Source: Solirubrobacteraceae bacterium
GTDB lineage: Bacteria > Actinomycetota > Thermoleophilia > Solirubrobacterales > Solirubrobacteraceae
NCBI GenBank assembly: GCA_030149625.1
Contig: JASLHP010000215.1
Coordinates: forward strand, 1 to 8,972
Length of the DNA stretch: 8,972 nt
Direction: 5' to 3'
Position 1 is the stretch's first letter, and each line of letters starts with the position of its first letter. The notes under the pieces are model-generated. The model made no database searches. It worked only from the letters and a program-made list of their open reading frames with translations, and was not told the DNA's origin. Shown in pieces: positions 1-6,319 of this stretch. The position numbers were made by a program, and so were the translations under genes.

Positions 1-58
1 GGGCCCGCAGGGCAGGGTCCCGCAGGGCCCGCAGGGCAGGGTCCCGCAGGGCAGGGTC
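1..58. repeat. G-rich 24-bp tandem repeat at window edge
   Basis: Two identical 24-bp units lie at 1-24 and 25-48. A third, 5'-truncated copy at 49-58 matches unit positions 10-19. Each unit carries three GGG runs separated by 2-7 nt, so the plus strand fits the G3N1-7 G-quadruplex pattern. The array lies just beyond the 3' end of the GST-like gene and may continue outside the window. I see no coding role for it. Confidence 0.8.
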
Positions 59-75
59 GCTGGGGCCCCCGGGCG

Positions 76-798
76 TCAGCGAGGCGGCACCCAGCCGGCG
101 GGGAACGCGCCGGCTGGGACGTCTCCCGGATACTCGGGAAACAGGCTCATCGCGATCCGCTCGCCGACGCCGTCGCGCAACAGCGGCCGCAAGTCGCCGA
201 GCGTCAGCAGCACTCTGATCGTGGCGCCGATCTGTAGGTCCGCGGCGTTCGGCGCCTCGCCGCCGATGACGCCGTCGGCGCCGAGCCGCTCGATGTGGGC
301 GAACAGCCGCGGCAGCCCGGCGAGATCCTCCTGCAGGCGCGCGGCGCTGATGCGATGGTACTTCCACGAGGCGCGTACGTAGCCGATCGCGAAGTCGGTT
401 CCGGCGCCGTCCAGCGCGCCCGCGCCGCCGAACGTGCCCATCGACTCGGGGCGGAAGTGCAGCGCGCCCCAGGGCAGCCGGCGTCCGAGGTCCTGCAGCT
501 CTCCGTTGCCCCAGCGCTCCGCCTCGCGTGCCTCCTCGGAGGCATACAGCGCGGGCTCGGGGACGAGCTCGTCGAGGCGCTCGAGGATCGCGCTCGAGCC
601 GTGCACCGCCTCGCCGTCGAGGAGCATCCCGGGGACCGTGTGGTGGTCCTCGCCGTAGATCGCGCGCATCGCCTCGACGTGCTGTCCGGGCGTGAGCTCG
701 ATGCGCTCGTAATCGAGGCCCTTCAGGCGCAGGGCCGCCTCCGCCGTCATGCACGGATGCGACGGCGGGATCACGTGGAGGACGAGCTCGGGGGCCAT
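76..798 (-). CDS. Glutathione S-transferase-like protein
   Basis: A 240-aa protein with the two-domain glutathione S-transferase layout. Residues about 4-80 form a thioredoxin-like domain. It has an SHPCM motif with Cys16 near the start of the first helix, a TVP motif with the expected cis-Pro at residue 56, and a GSSAI stretch (67-71) at the place that binds the gamma-glutamyl group of glutathione. Residues about 90-215 are a helical C-terminal domain containing NAADLQIG (184-191), which resembles the GST N-capping box. Cys16 would suit an omega/beta-like thiol-transfer or haloacid/maleylacetoacetate-type enzyme rather than a Tyr/Ser GST, but the substrate cannot be read. Many actinomycetes use mycothiol, so glutathione itself may not be the cosubstrate. 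No Shine-Dalgarno is visible. A TANNNT box (TAGGCT, 807-812) ends 8 nt before the ATG, so a leaderless transcript is possible. It lies 82 bp downstream of the ABC permease gene on the same strand, so read-through is also possible. Confidence 0.82.
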   Translation of the reverse strand: MAPELVLHVIPPSHPCMTAEAALRLKGLDYERIELTPGQHVEAMRAIYGEDHHTVPGMLLDGEAVHGSSAILERLDELVPEPALYASEEAREAERWGNGELQDLGRRLPWGALHFRPESMGTFGGAGALDGAGTDFAIGYVRASWKYHRISAARLQEDLAGLPRLFAHIERLGADGVIGGEAPNAADLQIGATIRVLLTLGDLRPLLRDGVGERIAMSLFPEYPGDVPAGAFPAGWVPPR

Positions 799-806
799 TG
801 GCGCAG

Positions 807-812
807 AGCCTA
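807..812 (-). promoter_or_regulatory. Possible -10 box for the GST-like gene
   Basis: On the minus strand TAGGCT matches TANNNT and ends 8 nt before the ATG at 798. That would put transcription start at or within a base or two of the start codon. I find no convincing -35 element, so this is weak support for an independent leaderless promoter in the 82-bp gap. Confidence 0.25.
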
Positions 813-870
813 TCGCCAGACGGTCGTGCCTAGCCGCGACTCGCGGGCGCCACGGTCGAGCGGCTCGCCG

Positions 871-888
871 CCGGCTGACGTCAGTCGG
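871..888. other. Imperfect palindrome at permease 3' end
   Basis: CTGACGTCAG (875-884) is a perfect 10-bp palindrome. It extends to 871-888 (CCG on the left, CGG on the right) with one mismatch. It spans the TGA stop codon of the ABC permease gene (881-883). As RNA it could form a short hairpin with an ACGU loop, but no U tract follows in the gene direction. It is at best a weak terminator or an RNA 3'-end structure, and it may be chance. Confidence 0.3.
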
Positions 889-1672
889 TCGTGCGACGCC
901 TGTAGAGAGTGCTGGCCAACGGCGCGAATACCGCGATCAACGCAGCCGACCACAACAGCGAGGCGAGCACGGCGTGCTGCATCGGCCAGGCGTGGATGCT
1001 CAGCGACGGGTTGGGGTTGCCGAGCAGCTTGCGAGACGCGGTCGTGACCGCGCTGACCGGGTTCCAGTCGGCGAGCGTCCTCAGGACCGCTGGCATGTGC
1101 TCGGTTGGCACCAGCGCGTTCGAGACGATCGCGAGCGGGAACAGGATCACGAGGCCGACGCCCTGCGCGGACTCGGGGCTCTTGCTGACCATGCCGAGAC
1201 ACGCGCAGCCCCACGAGAGCGCGTAGCTGAACAGCAGGAAGATCGCAAAGCCGGCGAGGATCGACGCCGCGCTCGCGTCCGGCCGCCAGCCGATCACGAG
1301 GCCGGTGACGGCGACGAACGTCGCGCAGATCGCGGCGGTGAGCACGTCCGCGAGCGAGCGCCCGACGAGCACCGCGGGCCGCCACATCGAGAGCGTGCGG
1401 AAGCGGTCGATCACGCCGCTGCCGAGGTCTGAGCTGAGCCCGACCGCGGTTCCCATCGCGGAGGTCGTGAGGTTCATCGCGAGCAGTCCCGCGATCGCGA
1501 AGTCCTTGTAGCTGCCGCCACCGGGCAGGACGACGCCGGAGCCGAACACGTAGACGAACAGCAACGTGAACAGCACCGGCTGGACGGTGACGTCCGAGAG
1601 CTGCAGCGGCTCGCGTTTGATGTGCACGAGGTTGCGCCAGGTGAGCACACCGACGTCGCGTAGCTTGTTCAT
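881..1672 (-). CDS. ABC-2 type exporter permease (DrrB-like)
   Basis: A 263-aa integral membrane subunit of an ABC exporter, partner of the ATPase encoded just upstream. The order of features is that of ABC-2/DrrB permeases. A cytoplasmic amphipathic N-terminus (1-25, with WRN and IKREP) precedes about six hydrophobic segments near 29-49, 59-80, 103-128, 136-160, 171-189 and 234-256. The segment SGVIDRFRTLSMWRPAVLVGR (85-105) lies before segment 3 and is typical of this family, as is ADWNPVSAVTTASR (201-214) before the last segment. The ATG at 1672 is chosen for three reasons: it overlaps the ATPase stop codon as ATGA, it has GGAGG 7 nt upstream, and it gives the usual family length of about 250-290 aa. 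Family knowledge suggests export of a hydrophobic drug or lipid-like molecule. The substrate is unknown. Expression should follow the TetR-controlled promoter at 2662-2690. Confidence 0.9.
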   Translation of the reverse strand: MNKLRDVGVLTWRNLVHIKREPLQLSDVTVQPVLFTLLFVYVFGSGVVLPGGGSYKDFAIAGLLAMNLTTSAMGTAVGLSSDLGSGVIDRFRTLSMWRPAVLVGRSLADVLTAAICATFVAVTGLVIGWRPDASAASILAGFAIFLLFSYALSWGCACLGMVSKSPESAQGVGLVILFPLAIVSNALVPTEHMPAVLRTLADWNPVSAVTTASRKLLGNPNPSLSIHAWPMQHAVLASLLWSAALIAVFAPLASTLYRRRTTD

Positions 1673-2655
1673 GCGATCGCCTCCACTGGTCGCGCTTGGG
1701 TATCCCCTTCCGGGGACGATGCGGTCGGATGCCCGGTGAGGGCGAAGAACACGTCGTCGAGCGAGGGCTGGTGGACCTCGACGTCGTCCACCGTGATGCC
1801 CGCGTCGTCGAGCGCGCGCACGACCGTCGTGGCCAGGCCGCGGGCGCTCTGCACCTGCGCGCGCAGACGGCGCCCGTCGTGACTCTCGTGCACCGGGCCG
1901 GCGACGAACGGCGCGAGCGCCGCGGGGGCGTCGGCGCGCGGCTCTGAGAGCGTCACCTCGAGGCGCGCGCCGCCGACCTGCGCCTTCAGCTCGGCTGCGG
2001 TGCCGCCGGCGATCACGTGGCCGTGGTCGATCACGACGATGCGGTCGGCGAGCTCGTCGGCCTCGTCGAGGTACTGCGTCGTCAACAGCAGCGTGACGCC
2101 GTCCGCGACGAGCCCGCGGATCACCTCCCACATGCGCACCCTGCTCGTGGGGTCGAGGCCGGTCGTGGGCTCGTCGAGGAACAGCACGGGCGGCTTCGTC
2201 ACGAGGCCCGCGGCCAGATCCAGGCGCCGGCGCATGCCGCCGGAGTACTCCTTGAGGATGCGCCCACCGGCTTCGACGAGGTCGAACTGCTCGAGCAGCT
2301 CTCCCGCCCGCGCGCGCGCCCGCGATTTCGACAGCCCGCTGAGGCGTCCGATCATCACGAGGTTTTCGCGCCCGGTGAGGATTTCGTCGAGCGTGGCGTC
2401 CTGGGCGGTGACGCCGATCTTGCGTTGCACGGCGGCCGCTTCGGTGACGACGTCGTGGCCGGCGACGCGCGCGCTGCCGGCGTCAGGGATCGAGAGCGTC
2501 GTGAGGATGCGCACCGCGGTCGTCTTGCCGGCGCCGTTGGGTCCGAGCACGCCGAGGATCGCGCCCGCCGGCACTTCGAGGTCGATGCCGTCGAGCGCGA
2601 CGGTCGCCCCGAAGCGCTTGTGCAGGTCGTGAGCTTCGATCATGAGCTTGGTCAT
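1669..2655 (-). CDS. ABC exporter ATP-binding protein (DrrA-like)
   Basis: A 328-aa cytoplasmic ATPase that would energise the adjacent permease, probably for drug or lipid efflux. All nucleotide-binding motifs are present in order: Walker A GPNGAGKTT (38-46), Q-loop Gln85 in TAQD, signature YSGGM (137-141), Walker B VLFLDEP (157-163) and D-loop GLDPT (166-170). The switch position reads LTTQYLDEAD (191-200), so the usual H-loop His is Gln194. From family knowledge this substitution is characteristic of DrrA-type ATPases and does not indicate decay. The C-terminal tail (about 225-328) with SLDDVFFALTGH (298-309) is the accessory domain of DrrA-type subunits. The ATG at 2655 is preferred because it lies 6 nt after a good -10 box, implying a leaderless mRNA; no Shine-Dalgarno precedes it. 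An in-frame ATG four codons later (M5) is the alternative start. The stop overlaps the permease start by 4 bp, which suggests translational coupling. Confidence 0.94.
   Translation of the reverse strand: MTKLMIEAHDLHKRFGATVALDGIDLEVPAGAILGVLGPNGAGKTTAVRILTTLSIPDAGSARVAGHDVVTEAAAVQRKIGVTAQDATLDEILTGRENLVMIGRLSGLSKSRARARAGELLEQFDLVEAGGRILKEYSGGMRRRLDLAAGLVTKPPVLFLDEPTTGLDPTSRVRMWEVIRGLVADGVTLLLTTQYLDEADELADRIVVIDHGHVIAGGTAAELKAQVGGARLEVTLSEPRADAPAALAPFVAGPVHESHDGRRLRAQVQSARGLATTVVRALDDAGITVDDVEVHQPSLDDVFFALTGHPTASSPEGDTQARPVEAIA
1680..1684 (-). promoter_or_regulatory. Ribosome binding site of the permease gene
   Basis: GGAGG on the minus strand lies 7 nt before the ATG at 1672, inside the 3' end of the ATPase gene. 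It fixes the permease start and shows that this operon-internal gene uses Shine-Dalgarno initiation, unlike the apparently leaderless first gene. Confidence 0.75.
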
Positions 2656-2661
2656 GAGCCA

Positions 2662-2690
2662 ATACTACAGTAACTGAAAAAATAGTGCAA
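2662..2690 (-). promoter_or_regulatory. Promoter of the ABC exporter operon
   Basis: Reading the minus strand, TTGCAC (2690-2685), a 17-bp spacer and TAGTAT (2667-2662) make an almost ideal sigma-70-type promoter. The -10 box is followed by 6 nt and then the ATG of the ATPase gene, so transcription should begin at or next to the A of the start codon and give a leaderless mRNA. Two palindromes (2668-2676 and 2683-2693) sit in the spacer and over the -35 box, where a bound TetR dimer would block RNA polymerase. Confidence 0.75.
2668..2676. promoter_or_regulatory. Candidate second TetR operator element (CAGTAACTG)
   Basis: CAGT-A-ACTG is a perfect inverted repeat with 4-bp arms inside the promoter spacer. 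It is centred 16 bp from the centre of the TAGTGCAACTA palindrome, with an A-rich run between them. The two resemble each other (AGT..ACT core), so they may be paired binding sites for one regulator. Confidence 0.42.
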
Positions 2691-2693
2691 CTA
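2683..2693. promoter_or_regulatory. Candidate TetR operator half or site (TAGTGCAACTA)
   Basis: TAGT-GCA-ACTA is a perfect inverted repeat with 4-bp arms. It overlaps the -35 box of the exporter promoter and lies just upstream of the regulator's own promoter region. Position and symmetry suit autoregulatory binding by the adjacent TetR protein. It is short for a TetR operator, so the true site may also include the palindrome at 2668-2676. Confidence 0.5.
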
Positions 2694-2702
2694 AACTTTT
2701 GG

Positions 2703-2708
2703 TAGGAT
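2703..2708 (+). promoter_or_regulatory. -10 box of the TetR regulator gene
   Basis: TAGGAT matches the TANNNT consensus, and 6 nt separate it from the GTG at 2715. The spacing equals that between the -10 box and the ATG of the divergent exporter gene. No clear -35 hexamer is visible at the right distance. If real, the transcript would be leaderless and start at GTG 2715. Confidence 0.45.
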
Positions 2709-2714
2709 GGCTTG

Positions 2715-3689
2715 GTGCTGGGTGAGGGGCCCCATCGCGCCGACGCGCTCACCGGCGCCGACGCGCTCGACGAGCTTTCCGACGACGGCAGGATCTACCG
2801 CCTGATGGTGCGCGAGCTGGGCCAGGAGATGGCTGACGCGTTCGTGATCGCACGCGAGACGCAGGAGCGTTGGGAGCGGCGGCGCTATCCCCACGACGGC
2901 CTGCGCGAGCGCAAGAAGCGCCGCACGCGCCAGCAGATATCGGACGTGGCGACGTCGCTGTTCGTGGTACGCGGCTTCGACCGCGTCAAGGTCTCGGAGA
3001 TCGCCGAGATTGTCGGGGTCTCGGAGAAGACCGTCTACAACTACTTCCCCACGAAGGAGTCGCTCGTGTTCGACCGCGCCGACGAGGGCATCGCGCGCGT
3101 GGCAGCGGCTTTGCGCGAGCGCCGGCCGGGAGAGTCGCCGACGAAGGCGATGCTGCGCGCGCTCAGCGACGACATGGACGAGCTCGAGGACCTCCCAGAG
3201 CAGCTCCACGTGTTCTTCCCGATGTTCGCCGAGATGGTCGCCACCACGCCGTCGCTGCGCGCAGCCCGGCTGGATCTCCAGAACCGCCTGGTCGAGGTCG
3301 CCACCGAGGAGCTCGCGACGCTCGCCGAGGTGGACCCGCGCGATCCCGAGCCGCAGATCGCGGCGCGCGCGATGGTCGCCCTCTACGACCTGTCCCACGA
3401 CTCGCGCATGCGCCACATCGAGCGGGGATTGCGCGCGGAGCGGCTGCGCGCGGCGGTGCTCGCCGATCTCGAGCGCGCCGCACGGCTGCTCGAGACCGGG
3501 CTGTGGTCGTTCAACCTGCTGACGCAGGGCGCGCGCACGCGCCAGCAGCTGCGCGAGGCGGCGCTCGCCACCGAGGAGGCCCGCAAGCAGGTCCGCGATG
3601 CGCTCAAGCAGGCGCGCAACGCGTGGCGCGAGCTGCGCAGGCACGAGCACGAGCAGCGCAGGGACACGCGCGCGCGCCGTGGCCGGTAG
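2715..3689 (+). CDS. TetR/AcrR-family transcriptional regulator, extended N-terminus
   Basis: A 324-aa DNA-binding regulator, probably the local repressor of the divergent ABC exporter and of itself. Residues about 67-116 form the TetR helix-turn-helix: RERKKRRTRQQISDVA, then SEIAEIVGVSEKTVYNYF, which carries the recognition helix and the typical YNYFPTKE end. A helical ligand/dimer domain follows to about residue 265. TetR proteins are usually about 190-220 aa with the HTH near residue 10-60. Here about 60 extra residues precede the HTH, and a charged, basic, probably coiled-coil tail (about 272-324) ends the protein. GTG 2715 is chosen because it lies 6 nt after TAGGAT and high-GC third positions begin there. 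A TTG at 2712 is in frame. Internal ATGs at 2805 and 2829 would give shorter proteins; the one at 2805 has an AGGA at loose spacing upstream. The ligand is unknown. Confidence 0.88.
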   Translation: MLGEGPHRADALTGADALDELSDDGRIYRLMVRELGQEMADAFVIARETQERWERRRYPHDGLRERKKRRTRQQISDVATSLFVVRGFDRVKVSEIAEIVGVSEKTVYNYFPTKESLVFDRADEGIARVAAALRERRPGESPTKAMLRALSDDMDELEDLPEQLHVFFPMFAEMVATTPSLRAARLDLQNRLVEVATEELATLAEVDPRDPEPQIAARAMVALYDLSHDSRMRHIERGLRAERLRAAVLADLERAARLLETGLWSFNLLTQGARTRQQLREAALATEEARKQVRDALKQARNAWRELRRHEHEQRRDTRARRGR

Positions 3690-3743
3690 CGCCCGGCGAG
3701 AGCACCAGGCGCCAGCTGCGTCCGTGTGTGAGGCGCCCCGGCG
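3690..3743. terminator. Convergent intergenic gap with weak hairpins
   Basis: This 54-bp gap separates the convergent TetR and acyl-CoA dehydrogenase genes. It contains two GGCGCC hexamers (3708-3713, 3732-3737) that can pair across an 18-nt loop. A GC-rich hairpin at 3733-3744 (GCGCC-CC-GGCGC) is followed on the plus strand by TATTT. Either could help end transcription, but there is no proper T tract and the small-loop hairpin is strained. The call rests mainly on position. Confidence 0.28.
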
Positions 3744-4967
3744 CTATTTCAATTCCGCGGAGCTCTTGGCGAGCAGCGCACGCGCGACGATCAGCAGCTG
3801 GATCTGCTGCGTGCCCTCGAAGATGTCGAGGATCTTGGCGTCGCGGGCCCACTTCTCGAGCAGCTCGTTCTCCGCGTAGCCGACGCTGCCGCACAGCTCG
3901 ACGCAGCCCAGCGCCACCTCGACACAAGTGCGTCCCGCCTTGGCCTTGGCCATCGACGCCTGCACCGAGTTTGGCTGCGCGTTGTCTGCCATCCAAGCCG
4001 CCTGCAGCGTGAGCAGCCGCGCGGCTTCGTAGTCGGCCTCGAGCTCGAGGAAGCGTGCCGCGGCCGCGGACTGGGAGATGGCCGGCGCCACGTAGTCGAC
4101 CTCGACGCCCACCCGCGCGAGGCGCGCGCGCGTCTCCTCGAGCGATGCTCGCGCGACGCCGACGGCCATCGCGGCGACGAGCGGACGCGTGTTGTCGAAC
4201 GTCTGCATCGCGCCGCCGAAGCCCTCCTTCGCGTCCTTGGCCTCCTTGCGCTCGCCGCCCAGCATCGCCTCCTTCGGCACGCGACAATCCTCCAGGCGAA
4301 ACGCGGCCGTGTCCGACGCGCGAATGCCGAGCTTGTGCTCGAGGCGCTCCAGCTTCAGGCCCGGGGTGGAGCGTTCGACGATGAACGAGCGGATCGCGGC
4401 GCGACCGACGGAGCGGTCGAGCGTCGCCCACACGACCACGAGGTCGGCGCGCTCCCCGGAGGTCACGTAGATCTTCTCGCCGTTGAGCACGTACTCCTCG
4501 CCGTCGAGCTCGGCGGTCGTGCGAATCGCGGCCGAGTCCGAGCCCGCCTCGGGCTCGGTGATCGCCATCGCGGCCCAGCGCCCGCCGTAGCGCGCGAGCT
4601 GCTCCTCGCTCGCGACCGACGCGATCGCCGAGTTGCCGAGCCCTTGGCGCGGCATCGACAGCAGCAGGCCGACGTCGCCCCAGCACAGCTCGATGATGCT
4701 CAGCACCGTCGAGAGGTTCGAGCCGTTGCGATTCTCGCCGGAGCCCTCCCCGCCCGCCGCCCGGCGCACACCCGCGGCGCCGGCGCCACCGACGTCCGCG
4801 CCCTCGTTCATGCCGTCGATCAGCGAGGCGAGCAGGTCGAGCTCCTTCGGGTACTCGTGCTCGGCGAGGTCGTACTTGCGCGAGATCGGGCGGAAGACCT
4901 CGCTCGCCACCTGATGCGCCTGGCCGACGAGCGGCTTGAACTTGCTGGGTGTCTCGAGGTTGATCAT
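3744..4967 (-). CDS. fadE: Acyl-CoA dehydrogenase, catalytic-type subunit (FadE23-like)
   Basis: A 407-aa FAD-dependent acyl-CoA dehydrogenase, introducing the alpha,beta double bond into an acyl-CoA. The order is an N-terminal helical domain (1-130), a beta-barrel middle domain beginning with ITEPEAGSD (136-144, flavin/substrate contact), and a C-terminal helical domain ending in DIFEGTQQIQ (381-390). Glu384 is at the position of the catalytic base of medium-chain acyl-CoA dehydrogenase. A Gly/Ala-rich loop at about 55-82 is an insert relative to standard enzymes. The RxxFG motif that normally binds the neighbour's FAD is replaced by GVEVDY (287-292), and QxxGGxG by ELCGSVGY (357-364), so a homotetramer would lack FAD contacts. 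From memory it resembles M. tuberculosis FadE23 in N-terminal sequence and length. The ATG at 4967 gives a proper N-terminus; the Shine-Dalgarno is weak. It is the last gene of the operon, 14 nt after the other dehydrogenase. Confidence 0.9.
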   Translation of the reverse strand: MINLETPSKFKPLVGQAHQVASEVFRPISRKYDLAEHEYPKELDLLASLIDGMNEGADVGGAGAAGVRRAAGGEGSGENRNGSNLSTVLSIIELCWGDVGLLLSMPRQGLGNSAIASVASEEQLARYGGRWAAMAITEPEAGSDSAAIRTTAELDGEEYVLNGEKIYVTSGERADLVVVWATLDRSVGRAAIRSFIVERSTPGLKLERLEHKLGIRASDTAAFRLEDCRVPKEAMLGGERKEAKDAKEGFGGAMQTFDNTRPLVAAMAVGVARASLEETRARLARVGVEVDYVAPAISQSAAAARFLELEADYEAARLLTLQAAWMADNAQPNSVQASMAKAKAGRTCVEVALGCVELCGSVGYAENELLEKWARDAKILDIFEGTQQIQLLIVARALLAKSSAELK

Positions 4968-4981
4968 CGTCTCGCTTCGCT

Positions 4982-6319
4982 CTAGACGAGCAGGGCGCCC
5001 TCCATCACGCCCGCCGCACGCAGATCCCGGTACCAGCGCTCCACTGGATGCTCCTTGATGTAGCCGTGACCGCCGAGCAGCTGCACGCCTTCCGAGCCGA
5101 CGCGCATGCCGTGCGCGGCGCACAGCCGGCGCGCGAGCGCCGCCTCGCGGGCGAAGCTCTTGCCCTGGTCGGCGCGAGCGGCCGCGCGGTAGGTGGCAAG
5201 CCGCATGCCGGCGGACTCGATCGCGACATCCGCGACCGCGAACGCGACCGCCTGGCGATTCGCGATCGGCTCGCCGAACGCGCGGCGGTCCTTGACGTAC
5301 GGGATCACGTAGTCGAGCACCGCTTGCGCGGTCCCAACGGCGAGCGCGCACCACGCAAGGCGCGCGCGCTGCACACACTCCGCGTACGCGTCGCCCCGAG
5401 CCTCCTCGATCAGGCCGGCGGCGGGCACGCGCACGCCCTCGAGCAGCAGCCGCCCGGTCGTGGCCGCGCGCAGGCCCATCGCCGGTTCGTCCTGAACGGA
5501 CAGACCGGCGAGGCCCGACTCGAGCACGAACAGCGCCGGACCGATGCCCTGGGCGTCGGCGGCCACGACGAACAGCTCGCACTCGCCGGCGCGCGCGACG
5601 AGCGCCTTGCCACCGTCGATGACCCAATCCGCGCCGTCACGGCGCGCCTTCGTCTCGAGCTTCAGCGGGTTGAACAGCGGCCGCGGCTCGAGCATGCACA
5701 GCGCCGCCGCGGGCGGACGCTCGCCGGTGAACGCCGGCAGGTAGCTCGCCTGCTGGCGCTCATCGCCCCAGTGGCCGATCGCCGCCGCGGCGGCGCCCGG
5801 AGCGAGCGCGGCGTAGGCGATGCCCATGTCGCCGTGCGCGAGGGCCTCGCCGACGAGCACGCTCGTGACGGCGGCCTGCTCCTGCATCACGCCGCCGAGC
5901 TCCTCGGGCACGCCGAGCGTGTTGACGCCGAGCTCCGAGGCCTGCTCGAGCAGCTCGGCCGGGGTCGCGCGCGTCGCGTCCGCGTCCGTCGCCGCCGGGC
6001 GCACCTTCTCGGCCGCGTAGTCGCGCACCGCCTCCTGGAACATCTGCTGCTCGTCGTCGGGCGTGACGTCGAACAACGCTCGCGGCTTGCCGGGCGCCTG
6101 TCGCGCCGGGCGGGTGAGCTGCTGCGCGGCCTTGAACGCGCGACCGGCCGCCGTCGCCGAGCGAAAGCCGCCCTTGGTGCCGCGGAACAGGACGCGCTCG
6201 AAGCGCTTGCGCGCGTGCACACGGTCGAGCAGATCGGAGCTCGCGAGCGCGCCCAGCGCCCGCAGCCCGATGCCCATCCCCCGCTCTGCGATGCCGCGGT
6301 CGGTGTCAGTCGCGCTCAC
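4982..6319 (-). CDS. fadE: Acyl-CoA dehydrogenase, partner-type subunit (FadE24-like)
   Basis: A 445-aa acyl-CoA dehydrogenase homologue that probably pairs with the next gene's product. An N-terminal extension (about 1-80, helical and basic, with GLRALGALASSDLLDR) precedes the standard fold; I recall a similar extension in mycobacterial FadE24. The middle domain has CMLEPRPLFNP (208-218) where TEPxAGSD should be, so the isoalloxazine-side FAD motif is lost. The C-terminal domain keeps RRAFGEPI (345-352) and QLLGGHGY (413-420), the two motifs that reach into the adjacent subunit's FAD. The chain stops early at GVMEGALLV (437-445): Glu440 aligns with the catalytic base but the usual GTxQIQ tail is absent. 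GTG 6319 is chosen because it overlaps the upstream stop as GTGA and has AGGAAGG 8 nt before it. Upstream extension of this frame is only overlap with the neighbouring gene. Confidence 0.88.
   Translation of the reverse strand: MSATDTDRGIAERGMGIGLRALGALASSDLLDRVHARKRFERVLFRGTKGGFRSATAAGRAFKAAQQLTRPARQAPGKPRALFDVTPDDEQQMFQEAVRDYAAEKVRPAATDADATRATPAELLEQASELGVNTLGVPEELGGVMQEQAAVTSVLVGEALAHGDMGIAYAALAPGAAAAAIGHWGDERQQASYLPAFTGERPPAAALCMLEPRPLFNPLKLETKARRDGADWVIDGGKALVARAGECELFVVAADAQGIGPALFVLESGLAGLSVQDEPAMGLRAATTGRLLLEGVRVPAAGLIEEARGDAYAECVQRARLAWCALAVGTAQAVLDYVIPYVKDRRAFGEPIANRQAVAFAVADVAIESAGMRLATYRAAARADQGKSFAREAALARRLCAAHGMRVGSEGVQLLGGHGYIKEHPVERWYRDLRAAGVMEGALLV

Noticed and set aside
1..58. 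CRISPR array or IS end
   Set aside because: The units are directly adjacent with no spacers, there are no terminal inverted repeats, and no cas or transposase gene is present.
857..867. CGAGCGGCTCG palindrome in the gap before the GST-like gene as operator or terminator
   Set aside because: The one-base centre cannot form a hairpin loop. Such CG-rich palindromes are expected by chance in this base composition, and no T tract follows.
881..2131. A 416-codon reading of the permease frame starting inside the ATPase gene
   Set aside because: The extra 153 codons are low-complexity Arg-rich sequence antiphase to the ATPase motifs. The ATGA overlap with GGAGG 7 nt upstream at 1672 is far better.
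1669..2655. Missing H-loop histidine (Gln194) as a sign of a dead ABC ATPase
   Set aside because: TTQYLDEAD is the normal form in DrrA-type ATPases, and all other nucleotide-binding motifs are intact.
3744..5627. Possible fusion protein made by extending the FadE23-like frame upstream to 627 codons
   Set aside because: The first 220 codons are out-of-frame shadow of the FadE24-like gene. The dehydrogenase fold starts at the ATG at 4967.
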